The notes under the pieces were generated by a model, which had not been told where the DNA came from, did not search any database, and saw nothing but the letters and a program-made list of their open reading frames with translations. A stretch of 64,000 nt of DNA from Paraburkholderia largidicola (lineage in GTDB: Bacteria; Pseudomonadota; Gammaproteobacteria; Burkholderiales; Burkholderiaceae): the NCBI RefSeq assembly GCF_013426895.1, contig NZ_AP023176.1:1798001-1862000 (forward strand), written 5' to 3'. Each line of letters opens with the position of its first letter. Position 1 is the stretch's first letter. The position numbers and the translations under genes are program-made. Shown here one piece after another: positions 1 to 8,806 of the stretch.

Positions 1-711
1 CAGTGCTGCGAGCAGATCGGCATCGGAATCGTCCTTCGGGTCCTGCTTGCCGTTCTGCTTCTTTGCGCGCGATGCGACGGCCGCTTTGCTTTCCTTCGAA
101 TGGCGCTCTTCCGCGAGCTGCCGCTTGTCGTGTTTGCCGTGCGACGCTTTCGATGCCGTGTCGGCATGCTTCGGGTTCGCGGCACTAGCAGACTTCGCAG
201 CATCGTCTTCTTTAGCGCTCGCAACGATCGCAGCCGACGCAGGCCCTTCCGATGCGCCCGCGCCATCCGCCAACGCGCGCGACAGGCGGCTGCCGTCATC
301 GGTCGACGCCTGGGCGCGCGGCGCGTCCTTGCTCGTATCGTCAGCGGCGACGATCGTGGCGGGCGCAGTCGCCGGCAGGGAAGCAGAAGGAGCGGGCGCG
401 CTCGCCGTCACGCTGCTCGCGAGCGTGACGCTCGACGCCACGACCGTGGAGGCGCCGTTCGCGGCAGCCGTTGCCACCTTCTCTGCAGACGAACGATGCT
501 GTAGCTGATAAGCACCCACGCCGCCCGCAACGATCACCAGCGCCGCCACGACGACGGGCAGCGTGCGCGAACGCTTCGGCTTCTGGTTCGCGGAAGGATC
601 GACGCGTCCTTCGAGATTGGCAAGAATGCGCGAACCACCCGCCTGCCCGTCTTTAGCCGGCTCCGATAGCAGGCTTGGCGGGACTTTTGAGTTCGATTCA
701 GGCGCACTCAT
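1..711 (-). CDS. Unrecognised single-pass membrane protein next to T6SS genes, 3' end cut by the window
   Basis: I do not recognise this protein. The visible 237 codons start at an ATG at 711 preceded by an AAGAGA-type ribosome site and stay open to the window edge, so the C-terminus is missing. It has a polar N-terminus of about 50 residues ending in a basic patch (KPKRSR), one membrane segment at about residues 51-70 (TLPVVVAALVIVAGG), then a long Ala/Ser/Thr/Pro-rich stretch turning Lys/Asp-rich. That suggests an inner-membrane anchor with a low-complexity periplasmic arm. It is divergent from the TagX-like peptidase and lies beside the T6SS block, so a T6SS-accessory role is possible from position only. 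Confidence 0.6.
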   Translation of the reverse strand, partial: MSAPESNSKVPPSLLSEPAKDGQAGGSRILANLEGRVDPSANQKPKRSRTLPVVVAALVIVAGGVGAYQLQHRSSAEKVATAAANGASTVVASSVTLASSVTASAPAPSASLPATAPATIVAADDTSKDAPRAQASTDDGSRLSRALADGAGASEGPASAAIVASAKEDDAAKSASAANPKHADTASKASHGKHDKRQLAEERHSKESKAAVASRAKKQNGKQDPKDDSDADLLAAL

Positions 712-760
712 TCACTGTCTCTTGGAAACTGGTTAATATTCGCGAGGGAAATATGTAAAA

Positions 761-775
761 GCCCCTCCTCGGGGC
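761..775 (-). terminator. Short GC hairpin followed by T-run, in the leader of the gene starting at 711
   Basis: Read on the minus strand, a GCCCC / GGGGC stem with a five-base loop is followed by TTTTAC. This is the shape of a weak intrinsic terminator, but it sits about 50 bases upstream of the minus-strand start at 711, so it would act on that gene's own leader or on read-through. The stem is only five pairs, so chance is possible. Confidence 0.3.
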
Positions 776-838
776 ACGCCTGATTCTAAGATCAAGCATT
801 ACAAAAAACAATTGCTGTGAATTTCCGGGGTCTTTCCT

Positions 839-1684
839 TTGATTGCCGTCGCACTCGTCACCTATTTCGCCATTGCTGTGCTCATTGCAGCAATCGCTCT
901 ATTGCCGCCTGTCCGTTTGACAATCTTTGGCGGCATAGCCGATTTGCATGCGCGATTCATGCGACGCGCATCGAATAACGCATTGAAAGCTAAAGCGCAA
1001 TTAAGTTATTCGGCAAAAATGTCTCAAGCGACAATTGCCGATATGCAAAACTTACTGGCTCGCCGGCGCTTGCTGATTTTAACCACGACAGGTATTCTTG
1101 CGACGCCGCCATTAGTGGCCGTTGCATTGCGCGGCAAACAGTTATTCCAGTTCGATGACGTTTCCAGGTCACCGGACGAAAAAATCGCTCAATTGCTCAA
1201 TGGCGAACAACTGGTGCCGCCTCCGCCGCTGCCGCCCGAAGCCTTTGCCACGCAGGAGGTCGAGCAGATCCGGCCGGCGCTGAAAGACGCGAGCCGCGAC
1301 TGGAACATGCTCGACGCCGATTTCCGGACGCGTCTATTGCTCGTTTATAAAATCATGCGCGAGCAACATGGCTATGAGATGGCTTTGCTGGAGGGTTATC
1401 GGAGTCCGGAAAGGCAAAACCGTCTTGCGCAAATGGGTAGCAATGTCACAAATGCAGCCGCATTCCAAAGCTATCATCAATACGGTCTCGCGGCCGACAA
1501 TGCCTTTTTGCGCGACGGCAAGATCGTCATTTCCGAAAAAGATCCGTGGGCCATGCAAGGCTACCAGTTATACGGACAAGTCGCCGAGCAAGTGGGGCTG
1601 ACATGGGGCGGACGATGGAAAATGATGGACCTCGGACACGTCGAATATCACAAGCCCGGTTTCGTGCTCGGTCGCAACAGATAA
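839..1684 (+). CDS. T6SS-associated M15-family peptidase (TagX-like)
   Basis: Likely a membrane-anchored peptidoglycan peptidase that opens the wall for the T6SS trans-envelope complex, as proposed for TagX L,D-endopeptidase of Acinetobacter. Seen: hydrophobic segments at residues 3-25 and 78-97, a Pro-rich linker, then an M15/VanY-type domain with the zinc motif SxHxxGxAxD (SYHQYGLAAD, residues 211-220) and a second GHVEYH motif near residues 266-271. The start is a TTG at 839, forced by an in-frame stop at 818-820; the next candidate is GTG at 878. The first 350 bases are visibly less GC-rich than the tss genes. It lies 166 bp upstream of tssM on the same strand. Family assignment is firm; the TagX role is inferred. 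Confidence 0.8.
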   Translation: MIAVALVTYFAIAVLIAAIALLPPVRLTIFGGIADLHARFMRRASNNALKAKAQLSYSAKMSQATIADMQNLLARRRLLILTTTGILATPPLVAVALRGKQLFQFDDVSRSPDEKIAQLLNGEQLVPPPPLPPEAFATQEVEQIRPALKDASRDWNMLDADFRTRLLLVYKIMREQHGYEMALLEGYRSPERQNRLAQMGSNVTNAAAFQSYHQYGLAADNAFLRDGKIVISEKDPWAMQGYQLYGQVAEQVGLTWGGRWKMMDLGHVEYHKPGFVLGRNR

Positions 1685-1704
1685 AATGTTAAATCGCACT
1701 TTTG

Positions 1705-1737
1705 AGCCGCCAATCGAGACATGAATCGCGGCTTTTT
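1705..1737 (+). terminator. Candidate intrinsic terminator after the M15 peptidase gene
   Basis: AGCCGC and GCGGCT arms (1705-1710 and 1728-1733) are followed at once by a run of T residues. The loop is long at 17 bases. It lies 21 bases after the peptidase stop, before tssM. Confidence 0.45.
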
Positions 1738-1850
1738 CAATTTTATTCAAGACGCATTGAAACGCTCGGCCGAATGACCGTTAAAGGCTGATTGCGCCGC
1801 ATTAGACGTCTTTTCACACGCTATTCCTATCATCAAGACCTGACAGGCTT

Positions 1851-4800
1851 ATGCAACGCTTCCTCAACGGGTTGACCTCCAGACGCACGCTGACCGTGAT
1901 CGGCGTGCTCGCGCTCGCGGCCGTGCTATTCGTCGGCGCGGACTTTTTCCAGATCGATCCCGTTTGGCCGGCCATTGCGGTCGGCGTGCTGATCGCGCTA
2001 TTGCTCGCCACATGGCTCGTCAAACGCATCCGCATTCGCCGCGCGAACAGCAAGCTCGGCGAGATGCTCGAACAGCAGGCGCAAGTCGGCAGCGAAGCGA
2101 CGACCGCCACGCCCGCTGCGCCCGCGCGTGGCGCGGATCTCGACGTGCTGCGCACGCGTCTGGTCGACGCTGTGAAGACCATCAAGACGTCGAAGATCGG
2201 GCAGACCTCGGGCGGCTCGGCACTCTATGAATTGCCGTGGTACATCGTGATCGGCAATCCGGCAGCGGGCAAGAGCAGCGCCGTGCTGAACTCGGGCCTG
2301 CAGTTTCCGTTCGCCGACAAGAACGATGCCGTCGTGCACGGCATTGGCGGCACGCGAAACTGCGACTGGTTCTTCACGACAGAAGGCATTCTGCTCGACA
2401 CGGCGGGTCGCTATTCGGTGCACGAGGAAGACCGCACCGAATGGCTCGGCTTTCTTGGCCTGCTCAAACGTTATCGTCCGAAAGCGCCCATCAACGGGAT
2501 CATCGTGACCGCGAGCATTGCGGAACTGACGGGCAACAAGCCCGAATTCGCGATCAACCTCGCGAAGAACCTGCGCCAGCGCGTGCAGGAACTCACCGAG
2601 AAACTCGAAGTATTCGCGCCCGTCTACGTCATGTTCACGAAGGCGGATCTCATCACCGGCTTCACCGAATTCTTCAGCGGCAGCGAGCGTCACGAGTACG
2701 ACCGCGCGTGGGGCGCCACCCTGCCCTACCAACCCGACGAGAAGCGTGATGTGGTTGCGCAGTTCGACGAGCACTTCGAAGAACTCTACGAAGGTCTGAA
2801 AGAAATCAGCGTCGCGCAACTGTCGATCAGCCGCGGCAACAAGCTTTCGCCCGGTCAATTGAGCTTCCCGCTCGAATTCTCGACCATCAAGCCATCGCTG
2901 CGCGCGTTCATCGCGACGCTGTTCGAGAACAACCCGTTCCAGCACAAGCCGATCTTTCGCGGCTTCTATTTCACGAGCGCGCTGCAGGAAGGCGAAACGA
3001 ACAGCGCCGCTGCACAGCGCATCGCGAACCGCTTCGGCCTCAGTGCGGACGCATTGCCGAAGCCTCAAAGCACGTTTTCGAAGAACGGCTTCTTCCTGCG
3101 CGACCTGTTTTCGAAAGTCATTTTCGCGGATCGTCAAACGGTGCGGCAATTCGCGAGCCCGGCCAAGGCGCGTTTGCGTTACGCCACGTTCTTCAGCTTC
3201 GTCGCGATTCTCGCGCTCGCGCTGGGCGGCTGGACGTGGTCGACGATCGGCAACCAGCAGCTCACCGCCAACGTGCAAGCCGATCTCGACAACGTGACGC
3301 GCATGCAGCAGGGCCGCAATGATCTGCAATCGCGCCTGCAGGCGATGGACGTGCTCGAAGACCGCATCGAGCAACTGGAACAGTTCCGCCGCGAGCGCCC
3401 GCTTTCCGTATCGCTCGGTCTCTATCAGGGCGACCGTCTCGAACAGCGTCTGTTGACCGAGTACTACAACGGCATCAAGCAGATCATGCTGACGCCCGTG
3501 TCGCAGAGCCTCGCGTCTTTCCTGAAGGACGTGGACGCGCATCCCGATCAGCTCGCGCCGATGACGCACGCGCCCGACTCCGGCGCGATTCCTGTCTCCG
3601 CGCACACGGCGATGACGTCGGCGAGTCAGGGCGGCCTCTATAGCGATGCATCGCCGACCAACGTCGAGGATGCGTACAACGCGCTGAAGACCTATCTGAT
3701 GCTCTCCGACAAGCGTCACGTCGAAACTGCGCATCTGACCGACCAGGTCGCGCGCTTCTGGCGCGGCTGGCTCGAACAGAATCGCGGCAACATGCCGCGC
3801 GACGAGATGATCAAGAGCGCCGAGCGGATGATCACGTTCTACCTGTCGCGCGTCAGCGACGACGACTGGCCGATGATCGACGCGAATCTCTCGCTCGTCG
3901 ACCAGACTCGCGACAATCTGCGCCGCGTGGTGCGCGGCATGCCCGCCCGCCAGCGTGTGTATGAAGAGATCAAGGCGCGCGCGTCGACGCGCTTCGCTCC
4001 GATGACGATTGCGCGCATCGTCGGCGAGAACAATACGGGGCTGATTGCGGGCAGCTACGCGATTCCGGGCACCTTCACGCGTGACGCGTGGTTCCAGTAC
4101 GTGCAACCCGCGATCCGCGACGCCGCCACCAAAGAACTGCAGGCGAAGGACTGGGTGCTCAACACGTCCGCGCGCGATGACCTCACGCTCGAAGGCAGCC
4201 CCGAGCAGATCCAGAAGGCGCTGGTCGGCATGTACAAGACCGAGTATGCGCAGCACTGGCAAAAGTTCATGCAGGGCATCGCGGTGCAGAGCTTCGGCAA
4301 CTTCAACCAGGCTGTCGAGGCGATGAACCGTCTCGGCGATCCGCAAGATTCGCCGATTCGCAAGGTGCTCGAAACCGCGTACGAGCAGACCTCGTGGGAT
4401 AACCCGTCGCTGGCCAACGTCGCGTTGAAGAGCGCGCAAGGCGGCGTCGTGAACTGGGTCAAGCAGTGGTTCTCGCGCACGCCCGCGTCGCAACTGAATG
4501 CGAACGTCGATATCAACGGCAAGCCAGTCGATCTGCCGATGGGCCCCGTCGGCGCGGATTTCGCGGGTCTCGCGCGCATCGCTGTGAAGAATGGCGACGC
4601 ATCGTTGCTGCGCGGCTATATGGACTCGCTGTCCAAGGTGCGCACGCGCTTCAACGTGCTGAAGAACCAGGGCGATCCGGGTCCGGGCGCGCGTCAGCTG
4701 ATGCAGCAGACACTCGACGGCAACGGCTCCGAACTCGCCGACTCGCTCAAGTACGTCGACGAACAGATGCTCACGGGTCTCACCGACGCGCAACGCAAGG

Positions 4801-5702
4801 CCCTGCGTCCGCTGCTCGTGCGTCCGCTGATGCAGGCGTATGCCGTCGTGATCCAGCCCGCCAGCACCGAGGTCAACAAGGTCTGGAATGCGCAGGTGTA
4901 TCAGCCCTTCCAGGCCTCGCTGGCAAGCAAGTATCCGTTTGCGGGCGACGCGAAGGTCGAGGCCGGCGCGAGCGAAATCGCGCAGATCTTCGGGCCGGAC
5001 GGCGCCGTCGCCAAGTTCGTCGGCAACACGCTCGGACCGCTCGCGGTACGGCGCGGTGACACGCTCACCGCACGCACGTGGGGCGACATGGGCCTCGCGC
5101 TCGCGCCCGATTTCACCAACGGCTTCGCGCGCTGGGTCGCGCCGCTTGCCGGCGGCGCGGCGGGCGGCGCGCAGGCTTCGTCGGAACCGCAGACGGTGTT
5201 CCAGATCCTGCCGCAGCCGAGCAGTGGCACGACGGAGTACACGGTTGCAATCGACGGCCAGCAGCTGCGCTATCGCAACACGCCGCCCCAATGGACGAAC
5301 TTCGTGTGGCCGAATCCTTCGGGCTCGCCGGGCGCGACGCTGTCGGCCACGACGTTCGATGGCCGCACCGTGCAGCTCGTCAACGAGCCGGGACGCTACG
5401 GCCTCGAAAAGCTCATCAACACGGCGCAACGCTCGCGCCGCCCGGACGGCACGTTCGATCTCACGTGGACGCAAGGCAGCGTGTCCGTGTCGGTGAGCAT
5501 GCGCATCATCAGCACGTCGCAGGCAACCGCAAGCGGCGATGCGCCTCAACAACAATCACTGCGCGGCCTGAAACTGCCTTCGTCGATTGCGGATGTGGGC
5601 ACGCCCACGGGCGCAGTCGCCGCGACGGCCTCGACGCCCGCTGCCACGTCGCCCACGGCGACGGCAGCCGTTGCCGCCACCAACAACGGGAGCGCGCAAT
5701 GA
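1851..5702 (+). CDS. tssM: T6SS membrane-complex protein TssM (IcmF family)
   Basis: Inner-membrane backbone of the TssJLM complex that anchors the baseplate and spans the periplasm. The 1283 aa length fits the family. Seen: two membrane segments near residues 12-30 and 38-56, an N-terminal cytoplasmic NTPase-like domain with Walker A GNPAAGKSS (about 134-142) and LLDTAGR (about 182), a third membrane helix near 450-470, then a long periplasmic region. The C-terminus is Ala/Thr-rich. The stop overlaps the tagF start (ATGA), implying translational coupling. A long antisense reading frame covers it but has no family features. Confidence 0.96.
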   Translation: MQRFLNGLTSRRTLTVIGVLALAAVLFVGADFFQIDPVWPAIAVGVLIALLLATWLVKRIRIRRANSKLGEMLEQQAQVGSEATTATPAAPARGADLDVLRTRLVDAVKTIKTSKIGQTSGGSALYELPWYIVIGNPAAGKSSAVLNSGLQFPFADKNDAVVHGIGGTRNCDWFFTTEGILLDTAGRYSVHEEDRTEWLGFLGLLKRYRPKAPINGIIVTASIAELTGNKPEFAINLAKNLRQRVQELTEKLEVFAPVYVMFTKADLITGFTEFFSGSERHEYDRAWGATLPYQPDEKRDVVAQFDEHFEELYEGLKEISVAQLSISRGNKLSPGQLSFPLEFSTIKPSLRAFIATLFENNPFQHKPIFRGFYFTSALQEGETNSAAAQRIANRFGLSADALPKPQSTFSKNGFFLRDLFSKVIFADRQTVRQFASPAKARLRYATFFSFVAILALALGGWTWSTIGNQQLTANVQADLDNVTRMQQGRNDLQSRLQAMDVLEDRIEQLEQFRRERPLSVSLGLYQGDRLEQRLLTEYYNGIKQIMLTPVSQSLASFLKDVDAHPDQLAPMTHAPDSGAIPVSAHTAMTSASQGGLYSDASPTNVEDAYNALKTYLMLSDKRHVETAHLTDQVARFWRGWLEQNRGNMPRDEMIKSAERMITFYLSRVSDDDWPMIDANLSLVDQTRDNLRRVVRGMPARQRVYEEIKARASTRFAPMTIARIVGENNTGLIAGSYAIPGTFTRDAWFQYVQPAIRDAATKELQAKDWVLNTSARDDLTLEGSPEQIQKALVGMYKTEYAQHWQKFMQGIAVQSFGNFNQAVEAMNRLGDPQDSPIRKVLETAYEQTSWDNPSLANVALKSAQGGVVNWVKQWFSRTPASQLNANVDINGKPVDLPMGPVGADFAGLARIAVKNGDASLLRGYMDSLSKVRTRFNVLKNQGDPGPGARQLMQQTLDGNGSELADSLKYVDEQMLTGLTDAQRKALRPLLVRPLMQAYAVVIQPASTEVNKVWNAQVYQPFQASLASKYPFAGDAKVEAGASEIAQIFGPDGAVAKFVGNTLGPLAVRRGDTLTARTWGDMGLALAPDFTNGFARWVAPLAGGAAGGAQASSEPQTVFQILPQPSSGTTEYTVAIDGQQLRYRNTPPQWTNFVWPNPSGSPGATLSATTFDGRTVQLVNEPGRYGLEKLINTAQRSRRPDGTFDLTWTQGSVSVSVSMRIISTSQATASGDAPQQQSLRGLKLPSSIADVGTPTGAVAATASTPAATSPTATAAVAATNNGSAQ

Positions 5703-6688
5703 GCCAGACCGTGCAGGCGCAAATCGCCTACTTCGGCAAGATTCCGTCGCGCGGCGACTTCGTGAAGAGCGCGCACAATCCGCAATTGCTGCAGACGCTC
5801 GACCGCTGGATCGCGCAGGCCATGGAACTGCTCGCGGAAGATCCGCGCTGGAAGATCGTCTATGAAAGCGCGAAGCCGATGCACTTCGCGTTTCTCGGCT
5901 CGCGCAGCAAGCTCGCCATCGCGGGCCATATGGTCGCGAGCCAGGACCAGTCGGCGCGGCGCTTCCCATTTCTCGCGGCGACCGCGCTCGAAGTGGACCG
6001 CCCGCTCGCGTTCTTCGCGCGTAGTCCTCTGGCCTTTGCGCGGCTGTGGTCACGCGTGGCCACGCAGATGAAGCCGCTGCTCGATTCCACGGAACCGGCG
6101 GGGGCGTTGCAGGCGCTCGGCGAAACACAGGTGCCGATCGAGATTGCGGGGCCTGGCAATCCGCATGACGGCACGTTCAACGATTTCGTCGAACATCAAA
6201 CGCTGTCCGGTCTCGAACAGATGCTGCTCGCAAGCGGACATCCCGTGCGGCTGCGCGGCGCGATGCTCGCGCTCGGCTCGCTGCTGCGCCCGGTGATGAC
6301 GAGCGGAACATCGCATCTGGAACGCGGTCTCACGTTGCCATTGCCGAGCGACCCGTTCTATCGCACGCTCGTCGCCGCGTTCTGGCTCGAACTGATCGCG
6401 CCGTTCGTCGCGCATGCCGATTTCGAACTGGCCATTTTCATCGGCACGATCGCGCAACGGGAACGCCTCGTGATCGGCTTCAACGGCGCGTCGGCGAAAA
6501 CGCTGCACAGCGTCGTCGATCCGCAAGCGTATGCGCAGCACAACATCGATATCGACGATCCCGAGTGGATCGACGAACACGCACAAAACGACCATGGCAT
6601 CAGCAAGCTCGTCAGTTACCTCGATCAACCGCAACTCTCGCTGCGTGTCAGCATCGACACGTTCCGCGAAGCATTTGCAGGAGCCTGA
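5699..6688 (+). CDS. tagF: T6SS-associated protein TagF (DUF2094/SciT family)
   Basis: TagF proteins are cytoplasmic post-translational regulators of T6SS; in Pseudomonas TagF represses assembly independently of or alongside the PpkA/PppA/Fha pathway. The N-terminus (AYFGKIPSRGDFVKS) is the family signature and the 329 aa length is typical. The ATG at 5699 overlaps the tssM stop; the frame is open far upstream but only this start gives the family N-terminus. No kinase, phosphatase or Fha gene is in the window, so any threonine-phosphorylation control must be encoded elsewhere or be absent. Confidence 0.9.
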   Translation: MSQTVQAQIAYFGKIPSRGDFVKSAHNPQLLQTLDRWIAQAMELLAEDPRWKIVYESAKPMHFAFLGSRSKLAIAGHMVASQDQSARRFPFLAATALEVDRPLAFFARSPLAFARLWSRVATQMKPLLDSTEPAGALQALGETQVPIEIAGPGNPHDGTFNDFVEHQTLSGLEQMLLASGHPVRLRGAMLALGSLLRPVMTSGTSHLERGLTLPLPSDPFYRTLVAAFWLELIAPFVAHADFELAIFIGTIAQRERLVIGFNGASAKTLHSVVDPQAYAQHNIDIDDPEWIDEHAQNDHGISKLVSYLDQPQLSLRVSIDTFREAFAGA

Positions 6689-6692
6689 GATC

Positions 6693-7622
6693 ATGACGAT
6701 GCGAATCAGGCGCAACGTGATCGCGGCCGCACTGTTCGCCGCGACGGCAAGCGGCACGGCGCTCGCCGACAATGCCGGCCCCGCGAACGTGACGCCCGTC
6801 GACAACAGCGGCGTCAAGATTCATACGACCGTGCTGCCCGCGCCCGCTTCCGTGCCGAACGCATCGGCATCTGCCGCGCCTGCCGCAACGGGCGCCGTCA
6901 CATCCGCGCCGCCCGCCGCGAATGCCGTGCCGGGACAGGTAGTGGTCGGCGGCAAGCTGCCCGACGAAGCCACCAAGGCAGCCGTGCTCGCGCGTTTGCG
7001 CGACACGTATGGTGCGGCGAACGTCGTCGATCAGATCGAAATCGCCGACGTGGCAACGCCGCCGAACTGGAGCGCGAACGTACAGAAGCTCATCGGGCCA
7101 GAGTTGAAGCAGATCAGCAAGGGGCAACTGAAGATCGACGGCACGTCGATCGAGGTCAAAGGCGAAGTGCGCAACGAAGCGCAACGCCAGCAGCTTGCAA
7201 GCGACATGGCGAATGCGCTGAACCCGACCTACACGATCCGGAACGCGTTGCGCGTGAGTGCGTCGGAACAGGGACTGCTCGATCAGACGCTCGCCAATCG
7301 CACGATCGAATTCGAAACGGGCAGCGCGACGTTGACGCCGCAAGGCCGCGCGATTCTCGATCAGATGTCGGCCGTGCTCACGAAGATGACGACGAAGCAG
7401 GTCGAGATCATCGGGCATACGGACGCGTCGGGAAACCGCTCGACGAATGTCGCGCTGAGCCAGGCGCGCGCGGATGCCGTGAAGGGTTATCTGGTCACCA
7501 AGGGTATTTCGCCGCAGCAACTGTCGACGCTCGGCGTCGGACCAGACCAGCCGATTGCCTCGAACGATACAGCCGATGGCCGCGCGCGCAACCGACGCAT
7601 CGAATTCCGCGCGGGTTCGTGA
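6693..7622 (+). CDS. Periplasmic OmpA-domain protein of the T6SS locus
   Basis: Probably anchors the T6SS membrane complex to peptidoglycan, the role taken by C-terminal domains of long TssL or by TagL/TagN in other systems. TssL here is short and lacks such a domain. Seen: signal peptide ending near ALAD (about residues 1-25), an Ala/Pro-rich linker, a BON-like middle region, then an OmpA_C domain (about 205-309) with IGHTDASGNRSTN and NRRIEF, which contain the Asp and Arg that bind diaminopimelate in the family. The ATG at 6693 is four bases after the tagF stop; ATG 6699 is an alternative. Confidence 0.85.
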   Translation: MTMRIRRNVIAAALFAATASGTALADNAGPANVTPVDNSGVKIHTTVLPAPASVPNASASAAPAATGAVTSAPPAANAVPGQVVVGGKLPDEATKAAVLARLRDTYGAANVVDQIEIADVATPPNWSANVQKLIGPELKQISKGQLKIDGTSIEVKGEVRNEAQRQQLASDMANALNPTYTIRNALRVSASEQGLLDQTLANRTIEFETGSATLTPQGRAILDQMSAVLTKMTTKQVEIIGHTDASGNRSTNVALSQARADAVKGYLVTKGISPQQLSTLGVGPDQPIASNDTADGRARNRRIEFRAGS

Positions 7623-7628
7623 CGCGAT

Positions 7629-7654
7629 GCGCGCTGTTGCGTTGAACAGCGCGC
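7629..7654. terminator. Hairpin between convergent T6SS blocks
   Basis: A perfect ten-pair stem (GCGCGCTGTT / AACAGCGCGC, six-base loop) lies in the 48-bp gap between the OmpA-domain gene and tssA, which converge. No clear T-run follows on either strand, so it may be a bidirectional terminator or an RNA end-protecting stem. Confidence 0.5.
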
Positions 7655-7670
7655 TATCGACTATCGACGC

Positions 7671-8792
7671 CTAGTTGTTGTCTTCGGGCTTCACGCCCAG
7701 CATCTCGCGAATATGCGACAACGAGCCGTCGTCCTTTACGACGGTCGCAAGCCACTGATGCAAGGGCATATCGGCCCACTCCGCCGCCTTGTCGGCAAGA
7801 TACGCAGCCGGGCTGTGCGGCTCCGTGTGGCGAAAGAAGCGAGCGACCGCGCGCAATTGCGCCACCGCCTGCGCCCGGGTTTGAATGACGCCTGGCGTCG
7901 GATTCGGCACGTTGGTGGTCGGCATGGGTAACGGTGGCTCCTCTAGCGGCGCCGTTCTGAACGACGGTTCGCTGCGTTCTTCGACAGCTTCGGGTTGTGG
8001 TTGTGGCGCGGCTTGCGTCGGAGTTTGCGTGTTCGCGCCTACGTCCTTTGCAAAGCGCTCCGCAAGCCGGTACACCGCTTCGTATGCATCCTTCGCCTGC
8101 CGGAAACTCGGCGCGGCATCGCCCGCGTGGCGCTCCAGTTCGCGCTCGAGCGAGAGCATCGCCGCCTCGAATGCGCGCAGATCCGCGAGCAGCACCGTAT
8201 AGAACGCGGGCTGCGTCGAACGCTTCGACATCTCGATCTGTTCATTCGAGGGCTTGCCGCGCGCGATGTCGTCCGCATGCTCGGGGTCGCGCCGGATTGC
8301 CTGCGCGACATGCGTGGCCACGTCCCAATCGAGCGTGCTGAACGAACTGCCGGGCGCCTGCGTGACAGGAAACGCGCGCAGCAGTTCCGCCGTGCGCACC
8401 ACCAGCCAGCCGATATTGCCGAGCCGGTACTCCGCATCGTCGCCGTCGGCGAGAGGATGCACACTGTTCCAGTAACGTTCGCACAAGCCCGCCAGAAGTG
8501 CATAGCCTTGCGTCAGACCGACCGCGCCCTCTTCGATCGCAAGCGCCTCCGTCAGCCACGCAGCGAGACGCAGATCCTTGGTCTGGTTCTGAAGCAACAC
8601 CGTGCATTGCTCGATGACGAACGACCAGTCGGCTTCCTTGATTTCGGTAACCCATTCACCCTGATCCAGCGACGCATCGTCGAAACGTCGCGCGTGCTGG
8701 ATCGCATCGAATTCCGCCGAGAACAGCAGGTCGTCGCCACATGGCGACGCGTCGCTGATCGGTTCTAGCAATGTAGTGAAATTGGTCGGCAT
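7671..8792 (-). CDS. tssA: T6SS cap/baseplate protein TssA (ImpA family)
   Basis: TssA primes baseplate assembly and, depending on class, caps the growing sheath. The N-terminal half (SPCGDDLLFSAEFDAI and ADWSFVIEQCTVLL) is the ImpA_N domain. A proline-rich linker at about 265-300 precedes a short C-terminal domain. The 373 aa length fits a short TssA class. It is the last gene of the minus-strand operon, 14 bases after tssH. Confidence 0.92.
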   Translation of the reverse strand: MPTNFTTLLEPISDASPCGDDLLFSAEFDAIQHARRFDDASLDQGEWVTEIKEADWSFVIEQCTVLLQNQTKDLRLAAWLTEALAIEEGAVGLTQGYALLAGLCERYWNSVHPLADGDDAEYRLGNIGWLVVRTAELLRAFPVTQAPGSSFSTLDWDVATHVAQAIRRDPEHADDIARGKPSNEQIEMSKRSTQPAFYTVLLADLRAFEAAMLSLERELERHAGDAAPSFRQAKDAYEAVYRLAERFAKDVGANTQTPTQAAPQPQPEAVEERSEPSFRTAPLEEPPLPMPTTNVPNPTPGVIQTRAQAVAQLRAVARFFRHTEPHSPAAYLADKAAEWADMPLHQWLATVVKDDGSLSHIREMLGVKPEDNN

Positions 8793-8806
8793 GTTTCTAA
8801 AGAATG

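Noticed and set aside
1998..5555. Very long antisense reading frame (about 1185 codons) opposite tssM
   Set aside because: It is an effect of high-GC codon bias on the complementary strand. Its product is Arg-rich with no domain, and the TssM frame carries clear family motifs.
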